A stretch of DNA of 64,000 nucleotides from Siphonodentalium dalli (taxonomy: Eukaryota; Mollusca; Scaphopoda; Gadilida; Siphonodentaliidae): positions 67,645,127-67,709,126 of the forward strand of contig CP136061.1 in assembly GCA_032622095.1 (NCBI GenBank), written 5' to 3'. Shown here in pieces: positions 32,940 to 45,023 of the stretch; within the stretch, counting starts at the first letter, position 1, and each line of letters opens with the position of its first letter. Below the pieces are notes generated by a model. The model saw only the letters and a list, made by a program, of their open reading frames with translations, made no database searches and was not told the DNA's origin. The position numbers and the translations under genes are program-made.

Positions 32940-35260
32940 TTGTGTGGTGGACGTTAATGACACTGTAGCTCAACTTGATGTTGATCCCTCGTCACTGCGG
33001 CGCCGTTTCTCGCAGATCTGAGCGAGCTAAACTTCGTACCTAGAAGTACTATGGCCATGCTATTAACTTGAACCTGGCCCCCATTACGTCAAACGTCGCG
33101 TCATGACGTGACATTGTAGCTCAATCTGATGGTGGTCAATCGTCATTCATCCGCTGTTTATCGGCAGATCGGGACGAAACTTGATACATATACGTACTGT
33201 GGCCATGTTATTTATGTGGACCTGGTCCCGATTACCTCAGTCGCGTTCTGACGTTAATGACGTTGTAGCTCAACTTGATATTGGTCCCTCGTCACTGCTG
33301 TGCCGTTTTTCGGCAGATATGAGCGAAACTTCGTACCTAGAAGTACTATGGCCATGTTATTAACTTGGACCTGGTCCCAATTACGTCAGATGTCGCGTTC
33401 TGACGTTAATGACGTTATAGCTCAACTCGATGATGGTCCCTCGTCACTCCTCCGCAGTTTATCGGCAGATCAGTTGGAAAATTGGTACATAAACGTATTG
33501 TGGCCATGTTATTTATGTGGACCTGGTCCCAATTACCCCAGACGTCGCGTTCTGACGTTAATGACGTTGTATCTCAACTTGATATTGGTCCCTCGTCACT
33601 GTTGTACCGTTTTTCGGCAGATATGAACGTATTGTGGCCACGTTATTTATGTGGACCTGGTCCCCATTACGTCAAAACGGCAGATATGAGCAAAACTTCG
33701 TACCTAGAAGTACTATGGCCATGCTATTAACTTGAACCTGGCCCCCATTCCGTTAGCCGTCGCGTCCTGACGTTAATGACATTGTAGCTCAATCTGATGG
33801 TGGTCCATCGTCATTCATCCGCTGTTTCTCGGCAGATAGAGGCGAAACTTGGTCCTAGTCCCCATTACACCAGACGTCGGGTTCTGACGTTAATGACGTT
33901 GTAGCTCAACTCGATGATGGTCCCTCGTCACTCCTCCGCAGTTTATCGACAGATCAGTTCGAAACTTGGTACATATACGTATTGTGGCTATGTTATTTAT
34001 GTGGACATCGTCAAAAACGTCGCGTCCTGACGTTAATGGCGTTGTAGCTCAATCTAATGTTGGTCCGTCGGCACTCATCCGTCGTTTCTCGACATATCGG
34101 GGCGAAACTTCGGACCTAGAGGAATTATGACTATGTTATTAACTTGGACCTGGTCGCGATTACATCGGACGTCGCGTTCCGACGTTATTGACGTTGTAGC
34201 TCAACTCGATATTGGTCCTTCGTCACTGCTGTGCCGTTTTTCGGCAGATATGAGCGAATCTTCGTACCTAGAAGTACTATGGCCATGTTATTAACTTGGA
34301 CCTAGTACCCATTACGTCAGATGTCGCGTTCTGACGTTAATGACGTTGTAGCTCAACTCGATGATGGCCCCTCGTCACTCCTCCGCAGTTTATCGACAGA
34401 TCAGTTCGAAACTTGGTACATATACGTATTGTGGCTATGTTATATATGTGGACATGGTCAAAAACATCGCGTCCTGACGTTAATGGCGTTGTAGCTCAAT
34501 CTATTGTTGGTCCGTCGGCACTCATCCGTCGTTTCTCGACATATCGGGGCGAAACTTCGGACCTAGAGGAATTATGACTATGTTATTAACTTGGACCTGG
34601 TCGCGATTACCTCGGACGTCGCGTTCCGACGTTATTGACGTTGTAGCTCAACTCGATATTGGTCCTTCGTCACTGCTGTGCCGTTTTTCGGCAGATATGA
34701 GCGAATCTTCTTACCTAGAAGTACTATGGCCATGTTATTAACTTGGACCTAGTCCCCATTACGTCAGATGTCGCGTTATGACGTTATTGACGTTGTAGCT
34801 CAACTCGATGATGGTACCTCGTCACTCCTCCGCAGTTTATCGGCAGATCAGTTCGAAACTTGGTACATAGACGTATTGTGGCTATGTTATTTATGTGGAC
34901 CTGGTCCCGATTACCTCAGACGTCGCGTTCTGACGTTAATGACGTTGTAGCTCAACTTGATATTGGTCCCTCATCACTGCTGTACCGTTTTTCGGCAGAT
35001 ATGAACGTATTGTGGCCATGTTATTTATGTGGACCTGGTCCCCATTACGTCAAAACGTCGCGCGTCCTGACGTTAATGGCGTTGTAGCTCAATCTAATGT
35101 TGGTCCGTCGGCACTCATCCGTCGTTTCTCGACATATCGGGGCGAAACTTCGGACCTAGAGGAATTATGACTATGTTATTAACTTGGACCTGGTCGCGAT
35201 TACCTCGGACGTGGCGTTGTGAAGTAATGACGTTGTAACTCAACTTGACGTTGACTTGAC
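32940..35260 (+). repeat. ~150-bp tandem array, left arm (about 15 units)
   Basis: Each unit has TGACGTTAATGACGTTGTAG, CTCAACT, TGGTCC(C/G)TCG, GTTT(T/A)TCGGCAGAT and TGTTATTAACTTGGACCTGG. Units fall into subtypes, and a three-unit block of ~446 bp recurs (33893, 34339, 34785), a higher-order repeat. The unit length is not a multiple of three, and the open frames across it jump frame at each unit, so it is not coding. Confidence 0.95.
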
Positions 35261-35261
35261 G

Positions 35262-35965
35262 AGTTTTGTGGTTAAATTGACGAGTTTTGTATTAAAAATC
35301 GACGAGTTTTGTAGTAACATCGACGAGTTTTGTAGTAACAATTGACGAGTTTTGTAGTAACATCGACGAGTTTTGTAGTAAAATCGACGAGATTTGTAGT
35401 AAAATTGACGAGTTTTGTGGTGACAATTGACGAGTTTTGTAGTAAAATCGACGTGATTTGTTGTAAAATTGACGAGTTTTGTAGTAAAATCGACGAGTTT
35501 TGTAGTAACAATTGTCGAGTTTTGTAGTAACAATTGACGAGTTTCGTAGTAACAATTGACGAGTTTTGTGGTAAAATTGAAGAGTTTTATAGTAACAATC
35601 GACGAGTTTTGTAGTAACAATTGACGAGTTTTGTAGTAACATCGACGAGTTTTGTAGTAACAATTGACGAGTTTTGTGGTAAAATTGACGAGTTTTGTAG
35701 TAACAATTGACGAGTTTTGTAGCAACATCGACGAGTTTTGTAGTAAAATCGACGAGATTTGTGGTAAAATTGACGAGTTTTGTGGTGAAAATTGACGAGT
35801 TTTGTAGTAACAATTGACGAGTTTTGTGGTTAAATTGACAATTTTTGTAGTAACAATCGACGAGTTTTTTTAGTAACATCGACGAGTTTTGTAGTAAAAT
35901 CGACGAGATTTGTGGTAAAATTGACGAGTTTTGTGGTGAAAATTGACGAGTTTTGTAGTAAAATT
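35262..35965 (+). repeat. Inner 18-bp array, left side only
   Basis: About 38 units of GACGAGTTTTGTAGTAA with AAT/CA linkers. They read open in several minus frames (up to 195 codons) because the unit is 18 bp and lacks stops; there is no real protein. No counterpart exists at the inner edge of the right arm (~47480), so the element is asymmetric. Confidence 0.95.
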
Positions 35966-36147
35966 GTTATGGGCGATCGCCATGGCGTATTAATTTTTTT
36001 GACCAAGTTGGTTACCCCTTCTAATAATCTGAAATATCCACTTTTGTAAGAAAAACCATAAGCTCCCACTTTTCAAAACAAAATTCGCCCACATTTGAAA
36101 GAACCCGGATTATTACAAAAAACTGGCTTTTTATTACAAAAGTTGTG

Positions 36148-36290
36148 AGCTAGTATAGTCCAGGAGATCGGGAGGTATTGTTGCTCATATTGACGGACAA
36201 GCTGCGACCATGTTATTTTTAATGTTTTAGGTATGGTAATGAAGAAAAATCATGATAGCAAGAACAAATTTGTAGCCTTATTTGTTTTTT
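36148..36290 (+). repeat. Inverted repeat partner of 39990-40125
   Basis: TATAGTCCAGGAGATCG, TTGCTCATATTGACGGACAA, ATCATGATAGCA and AATTTGTAGC match the reverse complement of 39990-40125 in order. The two bracket ~3.7 kb of the giant element's interior, possibly an older nested element. Confidence 0.6.
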
Positions 36291-37799
36291 TTTTGATTTT
36301 TTGGGCATTTTTCGACATTTTAAGCCCAAAATTTTCATTTTTTTTTTCAATGTGTAAAGATTTCATTTTAGTATGATTTTGGTGATTATGTTGAATAGTA
36401 ATTGTGTTAATAATGTTAAATAACTAATTGTGCTAAAAAATTGAAGAATTTAAATGTTTTTGTTTCAATTTCTTTACCATTTATTTTACTTTTTAAAGCA
36501 AAATCGTCCAAATTGCAACCATTTCATCTTAGTATGATTTTAAGGTTACAATTCACCATAATTATTTTAATATTGTTAAATAATTTACAACTTGGCTTCT
36601 ACAATGTTTTTACATGGATTTAAGAAGGTTTCTACTTGTTTTCTAAGTTGAGGGGGGTCTAATTAAAATCCAATTAAACATTGTACTGTTCAAAATTGGA
36701 TAAATTTCTTAAGGCATATGGTACATATACGTAACTAGTTTCCAAAACGTATACATATGCCTTGCTATCCTGTGCGTTATGCACGCGAGTCGGATTTTAC
36801 AAATTAAATTATGATGAAAAACCCTGAATTTTGGGTGTGGTCACATTTGTGGTCATAATATTCCGATTAGAGAGTGGATGGACATGGGGCATGCGACACT
36901 ATGTAGTATATATGTATAAAACAAGCATGACATGAGACGTTAGTATCTTTCTACTAAACTGTGCTTCCAGAGTTATCAGGAATCGAGTATCGGTGTTGTT
37001 TCTTACCCCCCCCCCCCCCCAAAATGGTCAATTTTAAAACGGGGTATGTGGGTCAAAGGACCACTGGGAGATAATAGGATGTCCAATGACTTCTATATTT
37101 CTATCGTATCACAGTAAAGCTTTTTTTTGTAAAATTGGCGCAGTTTACATGATCAAAGTTCGATTTTCTTTACAATTATATGTTACAGGCAACTAATTTT
37201 ATAGAGTTACGCTTCTTGAAACTCGAGTCAGCATAATAAAAAAATCTGGCTGCTGATTGGTTGATTATCATTGAGGGAAATATCGCTAATCGGGAACAGA
37301 ATATCATAGCCTACGTAGATGTGGCGATCGTGTATGTTTAGATGCCCAGGAAGAGTCTGGTGGTATCTAGAAGTTACGGAAGGGGTCTGGATATGTTTAT
37401 GCTGCTGATTTTTGTGCAGTAAATGGGGTAGTTGTGGAAATGCAAGACTATCGTTTGAAAAAAATACCGAAAATGGCGCGTTTGTTGTCACATACTGGTG
37501 CAGCGGATGACGTGATAAGGGAAAATTGACCACTTGAAGTTCAAATAGGCTTAACCCATAGCCGGCGGGACTTTTAGTTAACACTGTCGCCTATGGACAA
37601 TAATTAGGTGTTTGTAACCTATAGATACGAAGCTTCGGTACATTAATTATTATTTATATATTACTATATTTAAATCAGTTTTATGCATACAGTCGACGTC
37701 GAAACAAAAACATGAATGTACCGATTATTCGAGACATTCAAGTTAAATGTTCAATAATAGAAAATTATACTGTGACTGGTTCATTCAACGTGAAGTTAG
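36291..37799. other. AT-rich interior of the giant element
   Basis: Long A/T runs, a poly-C tract at ~37008-37020 and no recognisable protein. A minus frame of 118 codons (37228-37584) has no similarity I recognise. Confidence 0.4.
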
Positions 37800-38915
37800 T
37801 CAAGGTGTATCTTTATTAATAACAGTATACAGTACTATCAAAATCAGAAGAAACATGTGACCCTGGGTACTTATCTCCCAGTGCTGTGGCAAAACCAAAA
37901 TTGACAATGCCTTCTTAAACCCAAACCTGTGGCGGTTTTTCATCCAATGCACGGAAGCTTCGTGCCATGTACCGAAGCTTCGTGATGTGTCAGAACTCCA
38001 GGAATATACCAGCATATGACATCATATGGTAACGGTAACAAACGTTGAATGGTCACCAGAAACCCGGATATTAATAATTTCAGATCATAATTAGCATCGC
38101 ATTATATATTAACCCATCGAGGAATATGTCATAATGACACACTATATTACACCTACTATATAACTGCCCCCTCCCTGACACAGGGCTACATGTAATAAGT
38201 TTATCGATGTCTACTTAATGAGAGTATACAGTTCCGTCAAAATGTGACCGAAAATGTGACCTCGCATCGTTAATCCCAATCTGTGGCGATTTTTCATACA
38301 ATTTACCGAAGCTTCGTGACACGTACCATCAAATGGCATCAAACGTTGTATGGTCACCATAAACTTTGATATCAGTCATTTCAGATTGTAATTATCATGG
38401 AATTATATATTAAACCATGGTGTAATTATGTCAAAATGACACACTATATTACATCCACCCTATATAACTGCTTCCTCCCTGACACAGTGCTACATACAAG
38501 AAGTTTATCCATGTCTACTTAATGAGAGCATATAGTTCTGTCGAAATCTGGCGAAAAATGTGACCTTGCATCATTAACCCCAAATCTGTGGCGGTTTTTC
38601 ATCCTATGTACCGAAGCTTCGTGACATGTACCGAAGCTTGGTGACGTGTCAGAACTTCTAAAATATACCCCATCGGGACATCAAATGGTATCAAACGTTG
38701 AATGGTCACCAGAAATCTCGATATTAGTCATTTCAGACCATAATAACATAGCATTATATATTAACCCATCGAGAAATATGTCAAAATGACACACTATATT
38801 ACACCCACCCCTATTTAACTGCGTCCTCCCTGACACAGGCTGCATATAAAAAGTTTATCCATGTCTACTTAATGAGAGTATAGAGTTCTGTCAAAATCGG
38901 GCGAACAATTTGGTC
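37800..38915 (+). repeat. ~310-330-bp tandem repeats, about 3.5 units
   Basis: Each unit holds CTGTGGCG(G/A)TTTTTCAT, ACCGAAGCTTCGTGA, AAACGTTG(A/T)ATGGTCACCA, AAATGACACACTATATTACA, CTCCCTGACACAG and TCTACTTAATGAGAG. Divergence is about 10-15 percent by eye. ACCGAAGCTTCGT contains a palindromic ACGAAGCTTCGT-like core that is doubled in some units. Confidence 0.9.
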
Positions 38916-39989
38916 TATAAACCCCGTAGTGTGACACATTTAATATAGACCAAAACAATAAACACCTTTCAACCCAAAGATAGTTACATTTTAATTGCAA
39001 AAATGGTCTAAACATGAAAAGTTAATTTTTGCCGATATTTAAGCCAAGTTTTTGAGAGAAAAGTCCAATATTTTTGGTGATGTCAGTGGTGACAATAGTA
39101 ACAATTAACCATGGCACATCAGACATGTTAGTATTCAATGTATAGAAGGCAGAATATCCAATTTTGTACATCATCCACAACTTGTAATCGATTGCAGAAC
39201 ACGCTGGGCAATATTTATCATTTTCCATATTTTGGCAGCCATTTTGAGCCAAAGTAAGAATTTTGGTTCCAGTGAGTTGGAATATTCATAGGTATAATCA
39301 TATGCATCACTTACATTACAAAGTTCTGTTCATTTCTTGTTAAAATATGACTATAATCCCAATTGTGATTTTTTTGTGAAATTTTATACTGCGTTCTGTA
39401 AATTCGAATGTTTGAGGGAACGGAAGGGGCTAGGAACCCAAAAAGTGCATATTTGATTGCCCCAATGATCAGTTACACAAAATACAAAATAAAGTCGCAT
39501 TACTCAACCAGTTCCAAACAGCATGAATCGATCTAGAAGATATTTGTAAAAAAAAAAAGGCATATTTTCAACTTCCGGCGGCCATATTGGTGGCCATCTT
39601 GAATGGTGAGTTTCAATTTTGCCCCAAAAAAGTTACATTATGTCTTAGCTTCACGAAAATATATACATTTGTATACATTTTACAAGATTTTCACCGCTAT
39701 AATTTGCATAAAACTGACTTAGGGTTTGGTCTGAAAAACGGCGGCCATGATGGACGCCATTTTGTCTGGAGTCTATACGGCCACTTTTTTTTTTTGCTAA
39801 CATTGCTTAAATGTTGAAGGACATAATAAGGAACAAAATGAGTTGGGAGAAGTTAAGTCCCAGTGGGTGCAAGGATACCCATATTAGCTCCCGGACTAGT
39901 AGTAATATGACGTCGCCAGACAATTCTTTCATTTTCGGTCATCGGGTAGGTCAATAAAAACACATTTTTCGCCAATTAAGCTACAAATT
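38916..39989. other. Interior non-coding stretch with GGCGGCCAT motifs
   Basis: GGCGGCCATATTGG (39578) and GGCGGCCATGATGG (39741) belong to a dispersed motif also seen at 45170. No gene is recognised. Confidence 0.4.
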
Positions 39990-40125
39990 CACCACTGCTA
40001 TCATGGATTTTCGTAATCTACATATATTTTACTACAAAATTAGACCGGATAGCACTTGTCCGTCAAAATGAGCAACATTTGTTATTTCTTGGGGTCGATC
40101 TCCTGGACTATAGTAATGAAGTGTT
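39990..40125 (-). repeat. Inverted repeat partner of 36148-36290
   Basis: See the partner entry: TTGTCCGTCAAAATGAGCAA and CGATCTCCTGGACTATA here are the complements of blocks at 36150-36210. Confidence 0.6.
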
Positions 40126-40179
40126 TGCGAAAGTGTTAAGAACCCACTTGTAAAGAAACAAGTTTCTCCTTCTACATAA

Positions 40180-41200
40180 ACCCCTCGTGTGGATTTCTTA
40201 CGTAGATGTTGTATTCACCGTTAAGGCACTGGACACATCAAACACAACTTTCGTATGCGAATGGCGATTTCCTTTGTGAATAGCTATGCTTCGAGATATG
40301 ACCCAAATAAAGGAATATGTTCATGTTTAATTCCCACTTGTATGGGCGCTTTCTTGATGCGAATGGGTACATTTCTCTATCTTGACATATTATATACTAA
40401 ATAAATGAACATTTATCACATCGAATGTGAATCATACGTTAATAACAACCGACACCTACATACACCATTCATGTACAATATGGATTTCAATATTTGTTAT
40501 CACCGTTAAGGGCACAGTTTATTAAAGTATATGTCACGCGCGAATGGGCGATATTCTTAGTAGTCAGCTAAGTGGCTTTTTTATATTATCTCAATGAAGG
40601 AATATTGGGCATATAACTCACAATCGTATGGGCGGGTCGAAAATATTTTTCTTCATGTGAGGTCTTAGAGGCACTCGGTATATTAAATCACGTCAAACAT
40701 ACCATCGCGCCGCGAATGGGCGATGGAATGTTATAATAGCTATATGTGACGTATTGTGCAGAAATAAGATCCCAAATCAAGCCGAAACAAAGTGACAATA
40801 TATATATACAAATCCCATGGGTGCGGGTGCCTCATGTGGATTTAGTTATTACCTGTTACCGTGTTACGTGTTACGAGCACATGGCATTTTAAACCGCGGT
40901 AAAAATATATCGCAAGCGGATGAGCGATATCTTTTATTATTAACGAATTTGTAGTAGACTGAGTAGTTCGAGCACGAAACGCTCGGGGTGGTCCAAAGCG
41001 TCGGGAGATCATCTCCTCCACCCATTAACGATTATGATCCGAACCATAATCATGTATTAGTAGCGAATATGACAGGAATCCAAAAACAAAATTCATTATG
41101 TATGGATGTCTCACGTGGACTGTTGTATTACCCGTTAAGTGAGCATGGTCTTAAATCGCGGTAGAATATGCCTACATACATGGGCCCAACAACTGAATAA
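40180..41200 (+). repeat. Degenerate tandem repeats, ~170-250-bp period
   Basis: Recurring blocks: CTC(A/G)(C/T)GTGGA, TTAC(C)CGTTAAG-GC, a GCGAATGGGCGAT block (40280, 40543, 40711, 40914), AATAAAGGAATAT and GTATGGGCG. About five decayed units. A GATTATGATCCGAACCATAATC hairpin lies near 41029, given here in pieces GATTATGATC and CATAATC. Confidence 0.6.
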
Positions 41201-41309
41201 TTTCGTATGTAACCTTAACTTGTCTGGACGCTTTGCGTTTACATAAATATTTGGCCATGTATGACAAATCGACAGTCGCGTCAAGAATGTATTTATACCA
41301 CACATTAAA

Positions 41310-41808
41310 GGTACGGTTGGCCTTGGCGGTGGGTATCCTGTGAAAATATTTCCACCCGTCAAAAACCGCCACAAACAGAAAGAACAACAAAATGTAGACA
41401 GACTTTGTCCGTATACAAATAAGAAATATCGCATAAACAGTATGTTATTGTCATATATTTGACCATTGTTATGTAAACAAAAGCATAAAAAGTTACTTTT
41501 TTGGTGTTTGTTTATATTATGATGGTAAACATAAAGAGCGTTCTTTGTTGGTGAATTCCTGATATGGAACGAATAAAGAGCGTTTATGCCATTTGTGTGT
41601 GATTAGCAAGCAGCATTGTGCTGTCTTCTGTAACACAATCAGGCTCTTGCTTAGGTAAAATATAGTAAATCTTTATGATAACATGCTGTTTACGCGATGG
41701 TCATGGTACATATGAACGAAACTGTATGCGTTTTAATGTTTTTCTGTTTACGGTGATTGGAACAAATATGAATATTTTCGACAACTAAGGCCTCACGTGC
41801 CTTTAATG
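41310..41808 (+). repeat. Direct duplication, copy 1 (~490 bp)
   Basis: Over 95 percent identical by eye to 44524-45023. Blocks: GGTACGGTTGGCCTTGG, GGGTATCCTGTGAAAATATT, AACATAAAGAGCGTTCTTTG and GCACGTGCCTTTAA (T for G in one copy). A ~52-codon frame (GLGGGYPVKIFPP ... LLSYI) is shared by both copies simply because they are recent duplicates. The second half is related to family A in reverse orientation. Confidence 0.9.
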
Positions 41809-42419
41809 GCCGGGGTTTGAATATTTACATGCGTTGAAAATAGTACAACTAATGTGGCATTGTCCACTCGTCGACAATTTAAAGGCAATTTGCGTTGCCA
41901 TAAATGGATTCATCGGGCTGACAATTATTGTTGTGATATTTCCCTCTGCAGATGTTAGCCCGGGTTTCCTCCGGCTGGCAGGAACTCGGGCTACGCCGAT
42001 ATTAACGTGCACAAGATAAGCTGGTTAGGCCCGTTCCAAACGACCGATTTTTGTCGACTCGAATCTAATTGTATTAAATCCGTCAGTGACGCGACTGCGG
42101 TAAATTTTGTTTCAGACGGACGCATTTTCGTCGCGTCGAATCTAATACATCGGTAAATTTATTTAAAGGTGCAGCCCGGTTACCGTCACAAAATGGTGAC
42201 GCGTAAATATAAAGGCCCATATAACCGGTATATTATACATATATACTAAAATACAGTACAACTTATGTATATGTATGTGCGTGATTGCAGTGCGACTATA
42301 TGTGTACATGTATATGAGGATGTATATAGTATATATAGGTATATAATATACAATAATAGGCGCTACAAATAAATGTTATATGTGCAACCAATTGTCATGT
42401 ATGTGTATACCATGCATGT
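41809..42419. other. Interior non-coding stretch
   Basis: No gene is recognised. TCGTCGACAATTTAAAGG-type sequence and a (TATA)-rich zone are seen at 42230-42420. Confidence 0.35.
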
Positions 42420-42995
42420 AAATACCGGTATACATGCATTATTATAAATCAGAGACTACCACCCCTACCCCTTATAATAAGGAATGCAGGTATATATGAA
42501 TTACTATAAATCAGAGGCAATTCCAACCCTACCACTTATCATAAGTAATGCATATATGAATTATTAAAAATCAGTGGTAGCACCCCAACCCCTTATATAG
42601 TACTTACTATAAACCAGAGACTATCACCCCCTAGCTATCCATTACAAAAAGAATTATCGTTTTATATGAATTATTATAAATCAGAGACTACCGCCCCTAC
42701 CACTAAAAATAAGGAATACCGTTATATATGAATTACTATAAATCTACAAATCACAGGCTACAACCATCTATCCCTTATAATAAGGAATACTGGTATATAT
42801 GAATTACTATAAATCAGTGGTAGCACCCCTACCCCTTCTAATACGTAATGGCCGGTATACATGAATTACTATAAATCAGAGACTAACATACCTAACTATT
42901 CCTTAAAATAAGAAATACCGGTTTATATGATTTATTATAAATCAGTTGCTACCACCCCTATCCCTTATACCGGTATATATGAATTACTAGCAGGG
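42420..42995 (+). repeat. ~60-bp tandem repeats, about ten units
   Basis: The unit is TATATGAATTA(C/T)TATAAATC, AGAG(A/G)CTACCACCCCTACC and CCTTATAATAAG, with GGAATACCGG. The array ends at GAATTACTAGCAGGGTTACC, where a new sequence with CCCGGCGTTGCCCAGG begins. Confidence 0.9.
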
Positions 42996-43339
42996 TTACC
43001 CGGCGTTGCCCAGGTTAAAGTGATGTGAAACCCTCTGTGGATATTTGGTGGGAATAGAGAATACTCGTGCTCTCAAAGTGTTACACGTATTCTCATAAAT
43101 TGTATATCAAAATGGCATCACAAAACATGATTCTTACACTTGGAATATAAATAGGGCCCACCTTGTCAGGTCGGAGCGATTATAATTTTGTTTATCGCGT
43201 TTATTCACTCCCACAATATAGAAGTATTTATTTATTTACAACTGCGTATAATTCAGACGTTATAGCATGAAACATGAACACCATAAACACATTAGTTCGA
43301 AACAATAAAAGACGACAATTGTGTTTTACATAGAGATGT

Positions 43340-43400
43340 ATCAATCAATCAATCAATCTAGTTTATCACATCTTCATGAAGATACAGATGTCTTAAAGAT
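43340..43400 (-). repeat. (TTGA)n tail, possible LINE/SINE 3' end
   Basis: On the minus strand, CATCTTCATGAAGATGTGATAAA (given as CTTCATGAAGATG and TGATAAA) runs into (TTGA)4. A hairpin followed by a short simple repeat is a common 3' end of non-LTR retroelements, so a minus-strand element may end here. The upstream sequence (43400-43680) has no recognisable reverse transcriptase. An 84-codon plus frame there is unassigned. Confidence 0.35.
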
Positions 43401-44523
43401 ATGTCCAGGTGCTCCTCTGTTCTGGTGCTATATATATACTGGCTAATCATTTTCAGTTTAAAAGAAATGATGTTATGCATTTATATAACAGCTACATGTG
43501 TCCGACACAGCGAGATTTTGAATTGTTTATGTTAGGCGATGCGTCTGTTCTAAAATATGAAAGAAATCCTCTGTATCGGGCAGATATACACTTGTCAGAG
43601 GATCCTGAAAAGTCATGTGCTACGGACTGCGTTTTCCATTATCTCAGAAGTAACCATATTTGACTGCACGCTGCGGCCACTATTTTTGAACAGGCCTGCA
43701 CTACATTTCCATAGCTCTTGTCAATTGTAACTGTTTTTGTGGAAACTATATTGAATGAGACAGACTCAATCGTGTTATAATATATACATGAGCCATTCTA
43801 ATATGCAATCCTCTGACGATTCAAGGTCCATCAGTTTGAATGAATATATGTAGCTCTTAAATAGATTGATATAAAATACTTTTAATGCTTTCTGCTATGT
43901 ATCTGTGTTGCTAGATAGATCATTATAGGAATGCCCTGATTTCCATCCCCATATAAATATGACAGTTGAGAAGATATAATTGTTCAAGTGACTTAATTCG
44001 GTCACAATGTCGAGATTGTGAAATTGGAATGCCAACCACTCCTTATAACGACATGGAGATGGCCTGGGAGATGACTATATATAACTTTGTTGGATATCGG
44101 CGAATTGAACACTCTTATATATGCTAGTGAATCTGCTCTCCCCATCTAATACCCAAAACGGCCCCAAATGTGATATAATTAATCATGTCATTAGAGACGA
44201 ACGTGCATGGATTTGGAGGAATCAGTGCTATTAATATATTTGTATAGACTTTGTCGCAACTCCCCTCATGCATGACTTGAATCGCACCACTTGTGCCATA
44301 TATAAACCACGTCTATTAGACTCATGCATGCATTGTATAATGGAGATGATTATATATAAGATTTGTGGTATTCGGCAACTGAACAAATTATTATCATATG
44401 TATTACCCCCCCCCCCATCTCTCACACAAACGGTACGAATTTCGCGTCTTTAAATCACACGTTTATATTCCTCGTATCAATAACGTCACTTTAGAAAAGA
44501 TTAACCCTGTCACTTTAGAAAAG

Positions 44524-45023
44524 ATTAAAGATACGGTTGGCCTTGGTGGTGGGTATCCTGTGAAAATATTTCCACCCATCAAAAACCGCCACAAACAGAA
44601 AGAACATCAAAATGTAGACAGACTTTGTCCGTATACAAATAAGAAATATCGCATAAACAGTATGTTATTGTCATATATGTGACCATTGTTATGTAAACAA
44701 AAGCTTAAAAAGTTACTTTTCTGGTGTTTGTTTATATTATGATGGTAAACATAAAGAGCGTTCTTTGTTGGTGAATTCCTAATATGGAACTAATAAAGAG
44801 CGTTTATGCCATTTGTGTGTGATCAACCAGTAGCATTGTGCTATCTTATGTAACACAATCAGGCCCTTGTTTAGGTAAACTATAGTAGGTCTTTATGATA
44901 ACATGCTGTTTACGCAATGTCATGGTATATATGGACGAAACTGTATGCGTTTTAATGTTTTTCTGCTTACGGTGATTGGAAAAAATATGAATATTTTCGA
45001 CAACTAAGGCCGCACGTGCCTTT
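44524..45023 (+). repeat. Direct duplication, copy 2 (~490 bp)
   Basis: Partner of 41310-41808, 3.2 kb downstream and in the same orientation. Just upstream, CACTTTAGAAAAGATTAA is repeated in tandem (44486-44528), which is not present before copy 1. Confidence 0.9.

Noticed and set aside
33300-33730. Open frames of 80-108 codons in the arm arrays (also 48408-49236, minus)
   Set aside because: They repeat the same peptide but change frame at each ~150-bp unit, as expected for a non-coding satellite.
35292-35879. 195-codon minus-strand frame and overlapping 162-codon frame
   Set aside because: They run across the 18-bp array; the unit is a multiple of three and lacks stops, so several frames are open by construction.
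43409-43663. 84-codon frame as a LINE C-terminal end
   Set aside because: A vague resemblance only; the nearby (TTGA)n tail is on the opposite strand, which contradicts it.
41310-45023. LTR retrotransposon defined by the 490-bp direct repeats
   Set aside because: No gag or pol between them and no primer-binding site recognised; kept only as a duplication.
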